A stretch of DNA of 64,000 nt from Myrica gale (taxonomy: Eukaryota; Streptophyta; Magnoliopsida; Fagales; Myricaceae). The stretch lies in assembly GCA_963930655.1 (NCBI GenBank), contig OZ005619.1, forward strand, positions 5,872,501 through 5,936,500, read 5' to 3'. Of the stretch, positions 24,529 to 36,620 are shown piece by piece. The notes beneath the pieces were generated by a model. The model was not told where the DNA came from. It ran no database searches and saw only the letters and a list, made by a program, of their open reading frames with translations. Positions within the stretch are counted from its first letter, which is position 1, and each line of letters starts with the position of its first letter. The position numbers and the translations under genes are program-made.

Positions 24529-24722
24529 TGTGAGGAAGCTTGTCAAGCGCCGAACAATTTGCACTTGGTTTCTCTTTTGAACTAGTTATTATCACTAGCT
24601 AGTATAATAACATGAAACAAATTCTAAGGACTAGTTTGAGATTTTGAAAATATCATAAGGACCAATTGAGTAATTAAGCTTAATTTCTTTTGATAATGAT
24701 ATATATTATAATTAGGTTGTAG

Positions 24723-25225
24723 TGGTTACATGTGTCCGGAGTATGCAATGCATGGACTATTCTCTGTGAACTCTGATGTGTTTAGTTTTGGTGTACCGCT
24801 TCTTGAGATTGTAAGTGGCAAAAAAAAACAATTCTTATCGAGCAGAACGTGATGATGACACCTTAAGCTACATGAGTATGGATAATTTTGTTGTAATATT
24901 GTATTACTTTTGTGAATGCGTGCCAATTGAATGAAACTCACTTACTGCAGGCTTAGAGATATTGGAGTGATGGAACACAACTTGAATGATTGGATCTAGT
25001 TATTGGAGATTATTCACTTGCAGAACACCAAAATTATAAGACCGACCTACAGGGGCAACAATTGTTCCCACACTTAAAGATCACCCAAACCTCTAGTTAA
25101 CGGATCCAACATTTTAAGTTCAAAGTAGATCAAAGCTCAAGCGTATGCCATTCGAGGACCCGGTGCATGACAACTTGGCATGATCTGTCCATGAAGAACC
25201 AATCTCTCAACTATGCCCTCGTTAG
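24723..25225 (+). pseudogene. CRK-type receptor kinase terminal exons, array copy 2
   Basis: Same two exons: [20 protein letters not shown] follows the acceptor at 24722. An extra base in the poly-A tract near 24822 shifts the frame inside SGKKNN. Exon 2 is shorter than in the other copies because the stretch for CIHIGLLC is missing. It ends at the family tail and stop near 25225. Confidence 0.75.
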
Positions 25226-25398
25226 TGTGAGAAAGCATGTCAAGCGCTGAACAATTTGCACTTGGTTTGCCTTTTGAACAAGTTATTGTTAGAAAAATAT
25301 TATAGGGACTAGTTTTAGATTTGGAAACACCACAGGGACCAACTGAGTAATTAAGCTTAATTATTTTCATACCGATATGTATCATAATTGGGTTGTAA

Positions 25399-25934
25399 TG
25401 GTTACATGTCTCCAGAGTTTGCATGGACTAATATCTGTGCAGTCTGATGTGTTTAGTTTTCGTGCATTGCTTCTTGAGATTGTAAGTGGCCAGAAAAACA
25501 ATTCCTATCAAGCATAAGGTGATGACTTTATCTTAAGCTATGAGTACAAATCATTTTGTTGTAATGTTGTATTACTTTTGTGAAGGCCTGCCAATTGAAT
25601 GAAACCCGCTTACTGCTAGCTTGGAGACATTGGAGTGATAGAACAAACTGGAATGATTGGATCCAGCTATTGGAGTTCATTCATTTGCAGAAAATGAAAT
25701 CATTAGATGCATCCATATAGGCTTACTGTGTCTCAATCATTATCCAAGTGGCCGATCTACAACGACAACAATTGTTCTGAAGCTTAAAGGTCACCCAAAC
25801 CTCCAGTTAACAGACCCAACATTTCGTCTTCAAAGAAGATCAAAGATCAAATGTATGATATCAAAGGAGATGGCGCTTGACAACTTGCATAGTCTGTCAA
25901 TAAAATAGCAATATCATAAGAACACCCTCGTTAG
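25399..25934 (+). pseudogene. CRK-type receptor kinase terminal exons, array copy 3
   Basis: The acceptor ag has become aa and the first exon lacks a few codons around EFAWT (25420). Exon 2 is well preserved from about 25650: LDPAIGVHSFAENEIIRCIH, then IGLLCLNHYPSGRSTTTTIV. It lacks the usual clean NEVSISQLRPR tail because of local frame changes. Confidence 0.75.
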
Positions 25935-26096
25935 TGTGAGCAAGCATGTCATCCGCTGAAATATTTGCACTTGGTTTCTCTTTGGAACATGTTATTGTTA
26001 CAAGGTAGTACAATAACTTGAAAAATATTCTAGGGACTAATTGAGTAATTAAGCTTAATAATTTCGATAAGCATATATATCATAATTGGGTTGTAG

Positions 26097-26585
26097 TGGT
26101 TGCATACCTCTTGAGTATGCAATGCATGGACTACTCTCCATGAAGTCGGATGTATTTAGTTTTGGTGTATTGCTTCTTGAGTTTGTAAGTGGCAAAAGAA
26201 GCTATTCATATTGAGCAGAAAGTGATTAAGACCTCTTAAGCTAAGTGAGTATGGATCAGATTGTTGCAATATTGTATCACTTTTTCTGAATGCTTGCCAA
26301 TTGAATGAAAACCACTTACTGCAGGCTTGGAGACAATGGAGTCATGGAATACAACTGGAATTATTGGATCCAACTATTGGAAATCATTCATTTGCAGAAG
26401 ACCTACCTACAATGGCAACAATTTTTCCCACGCTTAAAGGTCACCCAAACCTCCATTCACCAAACCCAACATTTCGGGTTCGAAGTAGATCAAAAATCAA
26501 GCATGTGCCATCAGAGGAGTCGGCGCATGACCACTTCCCCTAGTCTGTCAAGGAAGTATCAATCTCTCAACTACGCGCACGTTAG
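26097..26585 (+). pseudogene. CRK-type receptor kinase terminal exons, array copy 4
   Basis: The first exon reads [20 protein letters not shown], then [13 protein letters not shown] with a stop. A gtgagt donor remains near 26244. Exon 2 (about 26325-26585) reads WRQWSHGIQLELLDPTIGNH and then jumps from HSFAED to LPTMATIFPTLKGHPNL, so the stretch carrying CIHIGLLC is deleted. Confidence 0.75.
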
Positions 26586-26797
26586 TATGAGCAAGCATGT
26601 CATGCGCTAAACAATTTCAACTTTGTTTCTCTTTTGAACATGTTATTGTTACTAGCTAGAATAATAACATGAACAATATTCTAGGACTAGTTTGAGATTT
26701 CAAAATACCACTGGGAACATGTTATTGTTACTATCAACTAATTGAGTAATTAAACTTAATTATTTTGTTACCGATATATATTATAATTGAGTTGTAG

Positions 26798-27362
26798 TAG
26801 TTACATGTCTCCGGAGTATACAATGCATGGACTATTCTCCATAAATTCTGATGTGTTTAGTTTTGGTGTACTGCTTCTTGAGATTGTAAGTGGCAAGAGG
26901 AACAATTCCTATCCAGCAGAACATGATGAAGACCTCTTAAGCTATGTGAGTATGGATCAAATTGTTGCAATGTTGTATTACTTTTGTGAATGCTTGCCAA
27001 TTGAATGAAACCCACTAACTGGAAGCTTGGGGACAATGGAGTCATGGATCCAGCTTTTGGAATTCATTCATTTACAAAAATTATTGGATCCAGCTTTTGA
27101 AAAGCATTCATTTGCAAAAAATTAAGTCATTAGATGCATCCATATAGGCTTATTGTGTGTCAAGGATGACTCAGAGGACCGAATTACAATGGCAACAATT
27201 TTTCCCACGCTTGAAGGTCACCCAAACCTCCAGTTACCTGACCCAACATTTCTGCTTCAGAGTAGATTCAAGATCAAGTGTATGCCATCGGAGGAGCTGG
27301 TGCATGACAACTTGCCATGGTGTGTCAACGAAGTATCAATCTCTCAATTACGCCCTCATTAG
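26798..27362 (+). pseudogene. CRK-type receptor kinase terminal exons, array copy 5
   Basis: The best first exon of the set: [20 protein letters not shown], then [20 protein letters not shown] and DLLSY with a gtgagt donor. Exon 2 carries a short internal duplication around 27040-27125, where ggatccagcttttg occurs twice. It continues into RITMATIFPTLEGHPNLQLP and the NEVSISQLRPH tail at 27362. The LTR element starts 110 bp further on. Confidence 0.8.
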
Positions 27363-27954
27363 TGTTAGCAAGCTTATCACGCACTGAACAATTTGCACTT
27401 GGTTTCTCTGTTGAATCAGTTATTGTTACGAGCAAGTACAATAACAAAGAAAATATTCTAGGAACTAGTTTTGTCACGCCCCGAACGCCAGCCCGAAGGG
27501 GGTTAATGACAGCCGCGAACATCCACTCAATGAATGTTCCAGCGTTTACTCTATATCATGCAGCGGATTTTTTTTTTATACACATCTAACTCAGAGAGAC
27601 GGGCCAAAGAGATTTACTATAACTTCAACTTACCCAAAATGACTTCTTCGGAATAGGGTAAGCGTCATAATGACATTGCACGGCTGCACAGCTGAAGTAC
27701 ATGATCTAAGGGATTCCATTAAATCCTCTTCACATTGACCTACTCATAACATCTTTATAATGCATCTTGAATCCTCTAATGAACAACAAAAGAGGAAAGG
27801 TCATTCTCATCGGTTTCTCTTCTAGATTTCCCCTCCTGAAACGTTATCTGGAATGATACAATTTAAAACTGTGAGTCAAAAGACTCAGTAAGGAATTATA
27901 ATTAAAACATGGACTTGAAATCATGGTTTCAAAATATGAACTTGAAATCGTGAG

Positions 27955-28185
27955 TTTGAAACCATGGACTTGTTCTTGAACTCATAATCATGAACTTAAA
28001 ATCGTAAGCATGCACTTGAACTTGAAATCATCATGAACTTGAAATCATAATGAACTTAAAATCATAAGCATGCACTTGAACTTGAAATCATCATGAACTT
28101 AAAATCATAATGAACTTAAAATCATAAGCATGCACTTGAACTTGAAATCATCATGAACTTAAAATAATTATGAACTTAAACATAA
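27955..28185. repeat. Tandem repeat of about 60 bp within the LTR
   Basis: Units built from gcatgcacttgaacttgaa and atcatcatgaacttaaaatc recur three times, with a degenerate array of shorter tgaactt/gaaatcat motifs around them. The same block appears in the second LTR copy at 33917-34130, shorter by about 17 bp. Confidence 0.75.
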
Positions 28186-29308
28186 TGTAGTTCACGTACT
28201 TGAACTGATATCATGAGCTTTAACTTGAAATATCATGTAAACGTATGTAATTCATGCATGATCATGAATTTTGATGCACGTGTATGCCTCATGATTGCAT
28301 ATGCACATGCACTTGCTCTTGAAAACTTCACTTATACTTATAAATCTCTTGCTTTTGGAAAATCATTCCAATTATTAACTGATGGGTTACTTGCCCGCTA
28401 TTTACCCCTGACATCAGGGTTGTGCGTTCCCGTTGGAACTGTCCCCTATTTCCCTTGGGGACCCTACATAAGGTCGAGCTAGCACACCTTCTCGCATTCG
28501 TCCTTCAGTGGCTAGACACGATCCTCAGAGGTTCACACCTTCTTGCAAGCATCCTTTAGTGTGATTGCACAACCTCCTGGGCTACCCATCCTTCTTGCAA
28601 GCATCCTTCGGTATGGGTGCCCTAGGTGACATTCATCCTTCACGTAAACGTCCTTCGGTATGGATGCACTTTCTTAACTTGGTACGGTACCGACCGACTT
28701 GGGTTCATTAACTAACTTGTCATAAAGTATCATAAAAATGGTACTTTCATTTGCATAAAATTTCTCCTTTCTCATGAGGAAAATTAATGCAAATGATCAT
28801 GATGTATTCATGTCGTGCTTGATAATGTCATGCTTGATATATCATGCTTGAAAATGAATAACCATAATACTTTCCATGCTTGCATGGTTCTTTTTCTTTC
28901 AAGAAAATCATGCAATGTTCGTGTCATGCCATGCTTGATGTGCTTATTCATAAATACTTTCATGCTGTGTATCATTCCAGTTTTGAAATACGTAAGTTTC
29001 TACTTACTATTTTCACTTACAAACGTAAGCTCCTCTTACAAGTTCCCCTTACCTTCGTTCCCTTGAGCGCCTGAATTGTACTTGCCTACAACAATTGGGT
29101 CACACTAGTGTTATTCAAAGGTTCACTAGGCGTATAAAGTAGTCATTCAATAACTCATACTTCGTCATACAAAAACATCCATATTCTTGACCTCTAGTTG
29201 GTCATCTTACACCACAAGCCATTTTCTTAAGTGAAAAACCTAGTAGGGTCTTCTAACAGGTCAATGGGAAACTTAGAAACTTAGGAAAAATTTTGTGAAA
29301 TCCAAAGA

Positions 29309-29478
29309 AGCCGCTCGAGCGCCGGTCGAGCGCTCGTCGAGCGCTAAGCCTCTATATAAAAAATGTTAAGGGACGCTCGAGCGCTGGTCGAGCGTCGGTC
29401 GAGCGCGAACTTACTGCACAAAAATTTCTTGAAGAGTACTCGAGCGCCTGTCGAGCGCCTGTCGAGCACCAGTCCATA
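29309..29478. repeat. GTCGAGCGCC motif cluster in the LTR
   Basis: The motif gtcgagcgcc and its relative gctcgagcg, a CTCGAG-centred palindrome, recur about ten times in small groups of two or three, spaced about 70-80 bp apart. A second cluster of the same kind lies at 30702-30872. The motifs contrast with the AT-rich surroundings. Confidence 0.75.
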
Positions 29479-29936
29479 ATTCAGACACAACACACACAGA
29501 ATACATCCAACACACACGAAATTTTGCCCCAAATGCTCTCCTCATATAACCTCATTTCCAGACTTCTATTTTACACATACAACTCAAAACTTCCAACCAA
29601 AACCATGATCTCATCCTACAACCAAAAGTCATTGCATCTATTCCACTTCTTTTGATCCTATTATCAAACACCTAGTATGCAAGTTGGTTTTTCCTTTGTA
29701 CATAAATCTCCAGATCTGGCCACATTTCCATGGTTTCCTATACAACCCATACTACTCTTTAAAGCTTGCTAGATCTACATTTTCTTCAAAGAAAACACAT
29801 GAATCCCAACATATACACAAGGAGAAAACCAATAAACTCCACAACCACAACCAACAACCAACAACCATTAATGGAAAGAAGAGGAAATGAGAGAAATGGG
29901 TGGTGGCTTGGTCGGCCAAGAAGGGCTGAAATCCCT

Positions 29937-30070
29937 CACCTCCTTCTCTCTTTTCTTTCTCTTCTTCTTCCTCTTCCTTCTTCTTCTTCTTTCTTCTCTT
30001 CTCTTCTCTTCTTCTTCTTCTTCTTCTTCTTCTTCTTCTTCTTCTTCTTCTTCTCTTCTCTTCTCTTCTT
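29937..30070. repeat. (TTC)n / (CTTCT)n pyrimidine microsatellite
   Basis: About 130 bases of almost pure pyrimidine on the plus strand, centred on a perfect (TTC) run of roughly 16 units. It creates long spurious serine/phenylalanine or glutamate/arginine frames. It lies inside the LTR. Confidence 0.9.
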
Positions 30071-30701
30071 CGGTGGGAGCTAGGGCAAATGATTTTGTGG
30101 GAATGGGGGGGTTGCTTATACGTAAAGGGGCTTGGAGGAAGGGAAAAGGCAAAATTGCCCTTCCCCCCTTCTTTCCCTTTCTGCCCTTCATTTCTTCTTT
30201 CTTTCCCATTTCTGCCCCTCACGAAAATTCATTTCTCTTTTCTGCCACTCCCACAATTAACTCTAATATGTCTCCTCATCTTTGTTCCAAGGATTCTCAT
30301 ATTTCCAAGGCTAAAGCCCCTAATTAAAATATTCCAAATCTTGTAACTTAGGGACATTTTCCATTAATAAAACAATTCCATCAATCTCAATTGCTCAAAT
30401 CTAATGGCAATTAATAACACAATCAGATCTTAGCTTAAAACTCATAAAAACATTAGGGGAAAAATCCTCCTAAACACAACTTGAAATTAATTATTCATAC
30501 ATACGTCCTCAATATAATCCTTACATTGTCCCTTACTCAATACTTTACTTCATACCATGTCTGGGCTAATGTCTATCGACTTCCCACCATCTTAACCTCA
30601 ATAAATTTCTTAACTAAGCTTATACAACTTTCCTCAATGTTAGGGTTCACAAGTCTTCCATTGGAACTCCAAATTCATCATATATGGAATTTTAACTTGT
30701 C

Positions 30702-30872
30702 CCGCTCGAGCGCCAGTCGAGCACCGGTCGAGCGCCAATTTACTGTCTATTTCACTGCGTAGAATTCCCAAGGGCCGCTCGAGCACCTGTCGAGCGTTGG
30801 TCAAACGTCAAGGCACTGTCCATCATATTTCCTTAGGGCCGCTCGAGCGCCTGTTGCCCGCTGGTCGAGCGC
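30702..30872. repeat. Second GTCGAGCGCC motif cluster
   Basis: The same motif family as at 29309-29478: three groups of gctcgagcgcc plus gtcgagc copies at about 30702, 30777 and 30840, again spaced 60-75 bp apart. Confidence 0.7.
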
Positions 30873-33800
30873 AATGTCACCTAAAAACAGGGTGCTAAGA
30901 AAAAATCTTCTTATTCCAACACCCTAATTGTGATCCTCCAATTATTTCAACTAAGTCCCCAAATACTCAATTTCAATATTGTTAAAATTACAACAACATA
31001 TCAATTCAATTACAATATAGATGCACAAAGTGCTAGGGGAAATATTCACCTAGACATATCCTTAGATTAATTCCCCTATACTTGCCTTTCTCCATAATTA
31101 GGACACATCTTAAGGAGTCATAATTCTTTTACATGGATAGAAAAAGTTGGGGTCTCACATCCTCCCCTCCTTATAAAAATTCTGTCCTCGGAATTTGATT
31201 TTTGTCCTTAACTGTTGCTCCCTTTTTGTCTAAACCTTCATTGGTTCTTCTACATTTGTATGGTTCCCCTAATGTGCAAGGGCTCATACTCTAAGACATG
31301 GGTAGGGCCACTGGTACGTCATGGTACCCATTCGGTCTAAAATCCCAAAAGATTTTATTCGCACTCAAACGTCTATTCAAACTTGACATTTTTCTTAATC
31401 AACGACGTCAATAGTATAACTATCTTTGTAAACCCCTCGATAAACCTTCGGTAGTATCCTGTTAACCCCAGGAAACTCCTTATTTCCTTCACATTTATAG
31501 GCCTTGGCCATTAGGATACATCATCGACCTTACCGTGTTCCACGATAATCCCTTTGCCTGAAACTATATGCCCCGAAAATCGGACTTGCTCCAACCAAAA
31601 TTTACACTTAGAGAATTTGGCATACAATTTCTTCTCCGTGAAAATCTGTAGAACAGTCCTTAGATGTTTCTCATGTTCATGCTTATTTCTTGATTAAATC
31701 AATATATCGTCTATAAAGACAACCACAACTTATCTTAGAACTCCTTGAACACCCTGTTCATCAAATCCATACATGAGGCCGGAGTATTGGCCAGCCCAAT
31801 GGCATCACCAAGAATTCATAGTGACCATAACGTGTCTGAAGGTCGTCTTGGATATACCTCCTTCCTTCACCTTCGACTGATGATACCTCGATCTCCAGTC
31901 AATCTTTGAGGATACTTATGCCTATTATAACTTAATCGAACAGGTCATCAATATAAAGGTAACGTGTATCTATTCTTTATAGTCACGTTACACTTGGCCG
32001 TATAAACCCTTCCTCCAGAAGTTCTTCTATTTGAACCTTTAGCTCCTTCAGCGCTACTGGAGCCATTCGATACGATACTTTAGAATGTAATTCTAACTTA
32101 GTACCAATTCCACTTCTCTATCTGGGGTAACCTAGGTATTTCTTTAGGAAATACATCGGGAAATTCGTTCACTATTGGGGTCTGCTCTACTGTAGCAGCC
32201 TCCCTCTCGGTATCATTTGCCAGGATTAAAAGTCCTTCATGACCTCTTTGCAACCTGGTTGGTTGACATACTCGCTGGCCTTTACTCCAATTTTTCTCAT
32301 ACATGGGAAACAACAACCCGGTCTCCCCTCCTTATACTCATCATAACGATTCATACGAGCACCATGCGCTGTCAACCAATTCATGACTAGTATGATGTCA
32401 AACCATCATCTCCATTACCATCAAATTAGCTAATACTATATGCCCCTCAATTTCGATTAGGCATTCTTTATAATTTGATCACCACCAATAGACTACATTA
32501 TAGTGGATTTACTCATGCATTCGGGTAATCCTCCACATTTAGAAAAATTGGTAGTCAAATTTCCTCAACTTAATTTCTGCAATTCAATCGACAAATATTC
32601 TTTATAACCCTCTTAACTCTTCAAATGAACCACTGTATCATCATGAAGATCACTAATCAATCTAAATGGCCCTGAAGCACCCTAATCATCATTTCAAATG
32701 TCTCTTATGCCATAATCAATTCTAATGGCATAAATAAGCATTTATAACAACAATCTTTAGCGCAAAATATCTTCTCAGATATATCTCTTTCCTAATCCAA
32801 AGATCATACTCTGTTCATAAATAAGCATTAGTGCATACTTAAGCTCTTTACAATTGATCAACAAATCCCTTATCTGGGCGGTATAAAACTCCAATAGTTC
32901 CTCGATTCCCTGTCCGTATAATCTCAAATGCAGAACCAAGTCTAATGTCAAAATTCATTATCCTCAAAACAACTCATTGTCTTGAATTCCTAAGCCTTAA
33001 TAAAACAAAGAGCAATACCTATTCCTCAGCCAAATTTGACCCTCTGACTAAAATAAGGTGTTCAGGCAACTCCATTCGGAAGTCTACCAAAATCAAAACT
33101 TACTTCAATTAAATTTTCTTCCAGGGTCTGCGTAATCATATCTTTAGGCAACCTTAATCATTTGTTCCTTGCTGCACCTGTTCAGTGACAAGCCGAGCCA
33201 TGTGTCCTAAAACATCATCAGTAGTGACATTCGGTTCTCTGAGTCCCCAATTCTCTTTTGGTCCTCTAGGTGCCATTCTGCACTTCAAAGTCTTTATTTA
33301 CTATGATTTCTCATAATGAGTCTATGTCACCAGTCTAGTGTACTTGATGCCTAACACATAGCTAACTCTTAGGGTTCTAATCTATACCTTATGTCTCCAG
33401 GCCCAAAGCTCTATTTCCTCTGATACCATTTTATGTCACGCCCCGAACGCCAGCCCGAAGGGGGTTAATGACAGCCGCGAACATCCACTCAATGAATGTT
33501 CCAGCGTTTACTCTATATCATGCAGCGGATTTTTTTTTATACACATCTAACTCAGAGAGACGGGCCAAAGAGATTTACTATAACTTCAACTTACCCAAAA
33601 TGACTTCTTCGGAATAGGGTAAGCGTCTTAATGACATTGCACGGCTGCACAGCTGAAGTACATGATCTAAGGGATTCCATTAAATCCTCTTCACATTGAC
33701 CTACTCATAACATCTTTATAATGCATCTTGAATCCTCTAATGAACAACAAAAGAGGAAAGGTCATTCTCATCGGTTTCTCTTCTAGATTTCCCCTCCTGA

Positions 33801-34639
33801 AACGTTATCTGGAATGATACAATTTAAAACTGTGAGTCAAAAGACTCAGTAAGGAATTATAATTAAAACATGGACTTGAAATCATGGTTTCAAAATATGA
33901 ACTTGAAATCGTGAGTTTGAAACCATGGACTTGTTCTTGAACTCATAATCATGAACTTAAAATCGTAAGCATGCACTTGAACTTGAAATCATCATGAACT
34001 TGAAATCATAATGAACTTAAAATCATAAGCATGCACTTGAACTTGAAATCATCATGAACTTAAAATCATAATGAACTTAAAATCATAAGCATGCACTTGA
34101 ACTTGAAATCATCATGAACTTAAACATAATGTAGTTCACGTACTTGAACTGATATCATGAGCTTTAACTTGAAATATCATGTAAACGTATGTAATTCATG
34201 CATGATCATGAATTTTGATGCACGTGTATGCCTCATGATTGCATATGCACATGCACTTGCTCTTGAAAACTTCACTTATACTTATAAATCTCTTGCTTTT
34301 GGAAAATCATTCCAATTATTAACTGATGGGCTACTTGCCCGCTATTTACCCCTGACATCAGGGTTGTGCGTTCCCGTTGGAACTGTCCCCTATTTCCCTT
34401 GGGGACCCTACATATGGTCGAGCTAGCACACCTTCTCGCATTCGTCCTTCAGTGGCTAGACACGATCCTCGGAGGTTCACACCTTCTTGCAAGCATCCTT
34501 CAGTGTGATTGCACAACCTCCTGGGCTACCCATCCTTCTTGCAAGCATCCTTCGGTATGAGTGCCCTAGGTGACATTCATCCTTCACGTAAACGTCCTTC
34601 GGTATGGATGCACCTTCTTAACTTGGTACGGTACCGACC

Positions 34640-36620
34640 TTCGACTAACACTTCCAGATCTCTGGTGACAAAATCGTTATAATTCGGGGTGATCCAACTA
34701 TGACCCCAACCTTTGACTAACACTTCCAGATCTCTGGTGAGCCTGACTCGAAATTTTGACTCCAGTATGTTCCAGCCATGGCTCATAGCCTTTGTAAACT
34801 CTCCTAGATATATTTCAAACATCTGCTAAAAACATTTAACAAACAACGACGAGTCCAAATGACTCAGTAAAGCCAGCGATTTGTACAACATAATAGTATT
34901 GAAGAAACTTGTTCATCAATAAAATCTCAACACAAAGGAGGAAAGTAAAGGAAAAAACTCAATTTTTTAAAAATAGATCTTTTTAATTTTCAACCACCAC
35001 TCATCTCACTCTCAAAGTGAATCACTGGGCGAGAGTGATATAGTAACCTTCGTGTTTTGTGGCATTACTCCCCATAGTAGAACACGGTCCATATTTTGTA
35101 GCATTACTCCTAGAGTGGAATAATGTATCCATAAAGAGGATCTTTTCGCGCACAATGGAGAGGGCAGGATGCCACAACAAGTGGAACACACCCTCTTGTT
35201 CACAGTATTGTCACGTCTTCACAATACATATTAAGTATGCATGTCTCATGTCAATGCCCATACATATCATTCATGATATAAAACACCTTAACCATTCTTG
35301 AACATAAAATATTCTTTTCTAACGTACAAGTTAAGTATACATGTCTCATGTCAACGCCCATACATCTCATTCATGATATGCAACACCTTCACTCGTTTCA
35401 TCATAAAAACATTTCTCAAAAGAAAGTGTTGTTAAGAGAAAAACAGTACTTTGATTTCATGGTTCAAAACCGGCTTAATCACCACGTAGAAAACACTAAT
35501 TTTAACATAAAGAGTTTTGAAATCACAGGGAATATTCAAAATAATATATTCAATCTTTGAAAAGCATCTTTTTTGAATTTTTTTTGAAAATAAATGGATT
35601 AATGTTGAAAAACAACTAGAAAACGAATCGAACTTTAAAAAGGATACTTTTTTCGAAAATAAGAGCTTGTTCTTCGTCAAGAACATGAAGAACAACAAGA
35701 ACATGAAGAATGTAAACATCAAAATATGCTAGAATAAGAAATACAAGAGATTCACACAAATCAACTTGAAAACTTTTGAATCGAAATCAAAGATAACCAA
35801 TTAAAATTTACCTCTAATTGAACCGGATCTTCACTAATCTTTGCTAATCTTTTTTTTCATTCTTCCTCCTACTTCACTTCACTCTTAATCTCAAGCTTAA
35901 CACAATTTTCGGATGAGATGGTGTAAGCTAATATGGCTAGATGTCTCCCTAATTATAGGCCAACTTGGCTTGTCACAATTCGACACGTGTCAGGCTAGCT
36001 TCGATGACTCAAAAGGCTATGTTGACCACACATTGACACCCAGCAACCTCAAGCAGTTGCAGAGCACACCTATGATTGAAATTCACCCTATAGCTTTGGT
36101 TAGTCGCCGCCTAGATCCATCAATTGTCGGCACCTTGTGCTACCTAGGTTTTAGCCTTTATCGTCATGATTTCTAGCCTCAATTTTTCGTGCTTCCTACC
36201 CATCATAGGTGTCACTCTCAAGAGGAGCCGAAATTCTCTTTTCTTAATGGCTAAGTCACTAATCCAAAGATGATCACTAATCAACTTACTTGCTTTCGAA
36301 AAATAAAAAGTCTCTAAATTTTAACCATAAACTCATGGATAATATCCCAACATATTAAAATAATATAAATCATGTTGTTCCACTATCGAGACAAAAACAT
36401 CCTACTAGTTTAAAAAATTAAATTTACTCAATACGTGCTCCTCAACATCCTGAATAAAACTCAGTTACGTGTGAACTCCAATTCTCATTTAATCATGTCC
36501 TAAACAAGGTTTTGAACTTAATACATCAAGTACTAATTAATCTCACTAAGTACCCTCTAATGCACTAATAAACCCAAACAGACAATATGCATGTTATGCT
36601 ACAAGCTCGGGGTATGACAT
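34640..36620 (-). mobile_element. LTR fragment of a second LTR retrotransposon family
   Basis: Reverse-complemented, the right end reads tgtcataccccgagc, preceded by a purine-rich aactggggcagta, which is how an LTR starts after its polypurine tract. The sequence then runs to 34640, where it meets the partial LTR of the previous element. No coding remnants were recognised. A short direct repeat (cttccagatctctggtga) occurs at about 34655 and 34722. Broken fossil; family probably Ty3/gypsy by end style. Confidence 0.5.

Larger units (their letters stand above)
23991..27471 (+). repeat. Five-copy tandem array of about 700-bp units (kinase 3' exons plus intron)
   Basis: The exon start tggttacatgtctccggag or its variants recurs at 23991, 24723, 25399, 26097 and 26798, spacings of 732, 676, 698 and 701 bp. 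Each unit contains the end of an intron, two terminal exons of a CRK kinase, the small intron between them, and a linker containing ttgaacatgttattgtta. The units differ by many substitutions and small indels, so the amplification is not recent. Confidence 0.85.
27472..34639 (-). mobile_element. Ty3/gypsy LTR retrotransposon with very long LTRs, broken
   Basis: The element is in minus orientation. One LTR spans 27472-31159 (3,688 bp), beginning tgtgagacc at 31159 and ending ggggcgtgaca at 27472. The interior is 31160-33433, and the second LTR copy is partial (33434-34639). A primer-binding site complementary to initiator methionine tRNA (tggtatcagagg) lies just inside at about 33417-33428. A polypurine tract (aaggaggggagga) precedes the left LTR. 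The interior holds Ty3-type protease-to-RNase H remnants and is broken in several places. The shared LTR parts differ at about 7 sites in 1,200 bp, which suggests insertion within roughly the last million years. Confidence 0.8.

Noticed and set aside
29752-30327. Several long frames rich in serine/phenylalanine or arginine/glutamate
   Set aside because: They are produced by the (TTC)n pyrimidine microsatellite inside an LTR.
27472-34639. Reading the two nearly identical 1.2-kb blocks (27472-28695 and 33434-34639) as a segmental duplication
   Set aside because: The primer-binding site next to the right block and the polypurine tract at 31160 show they are LTR parts of one retroelement.
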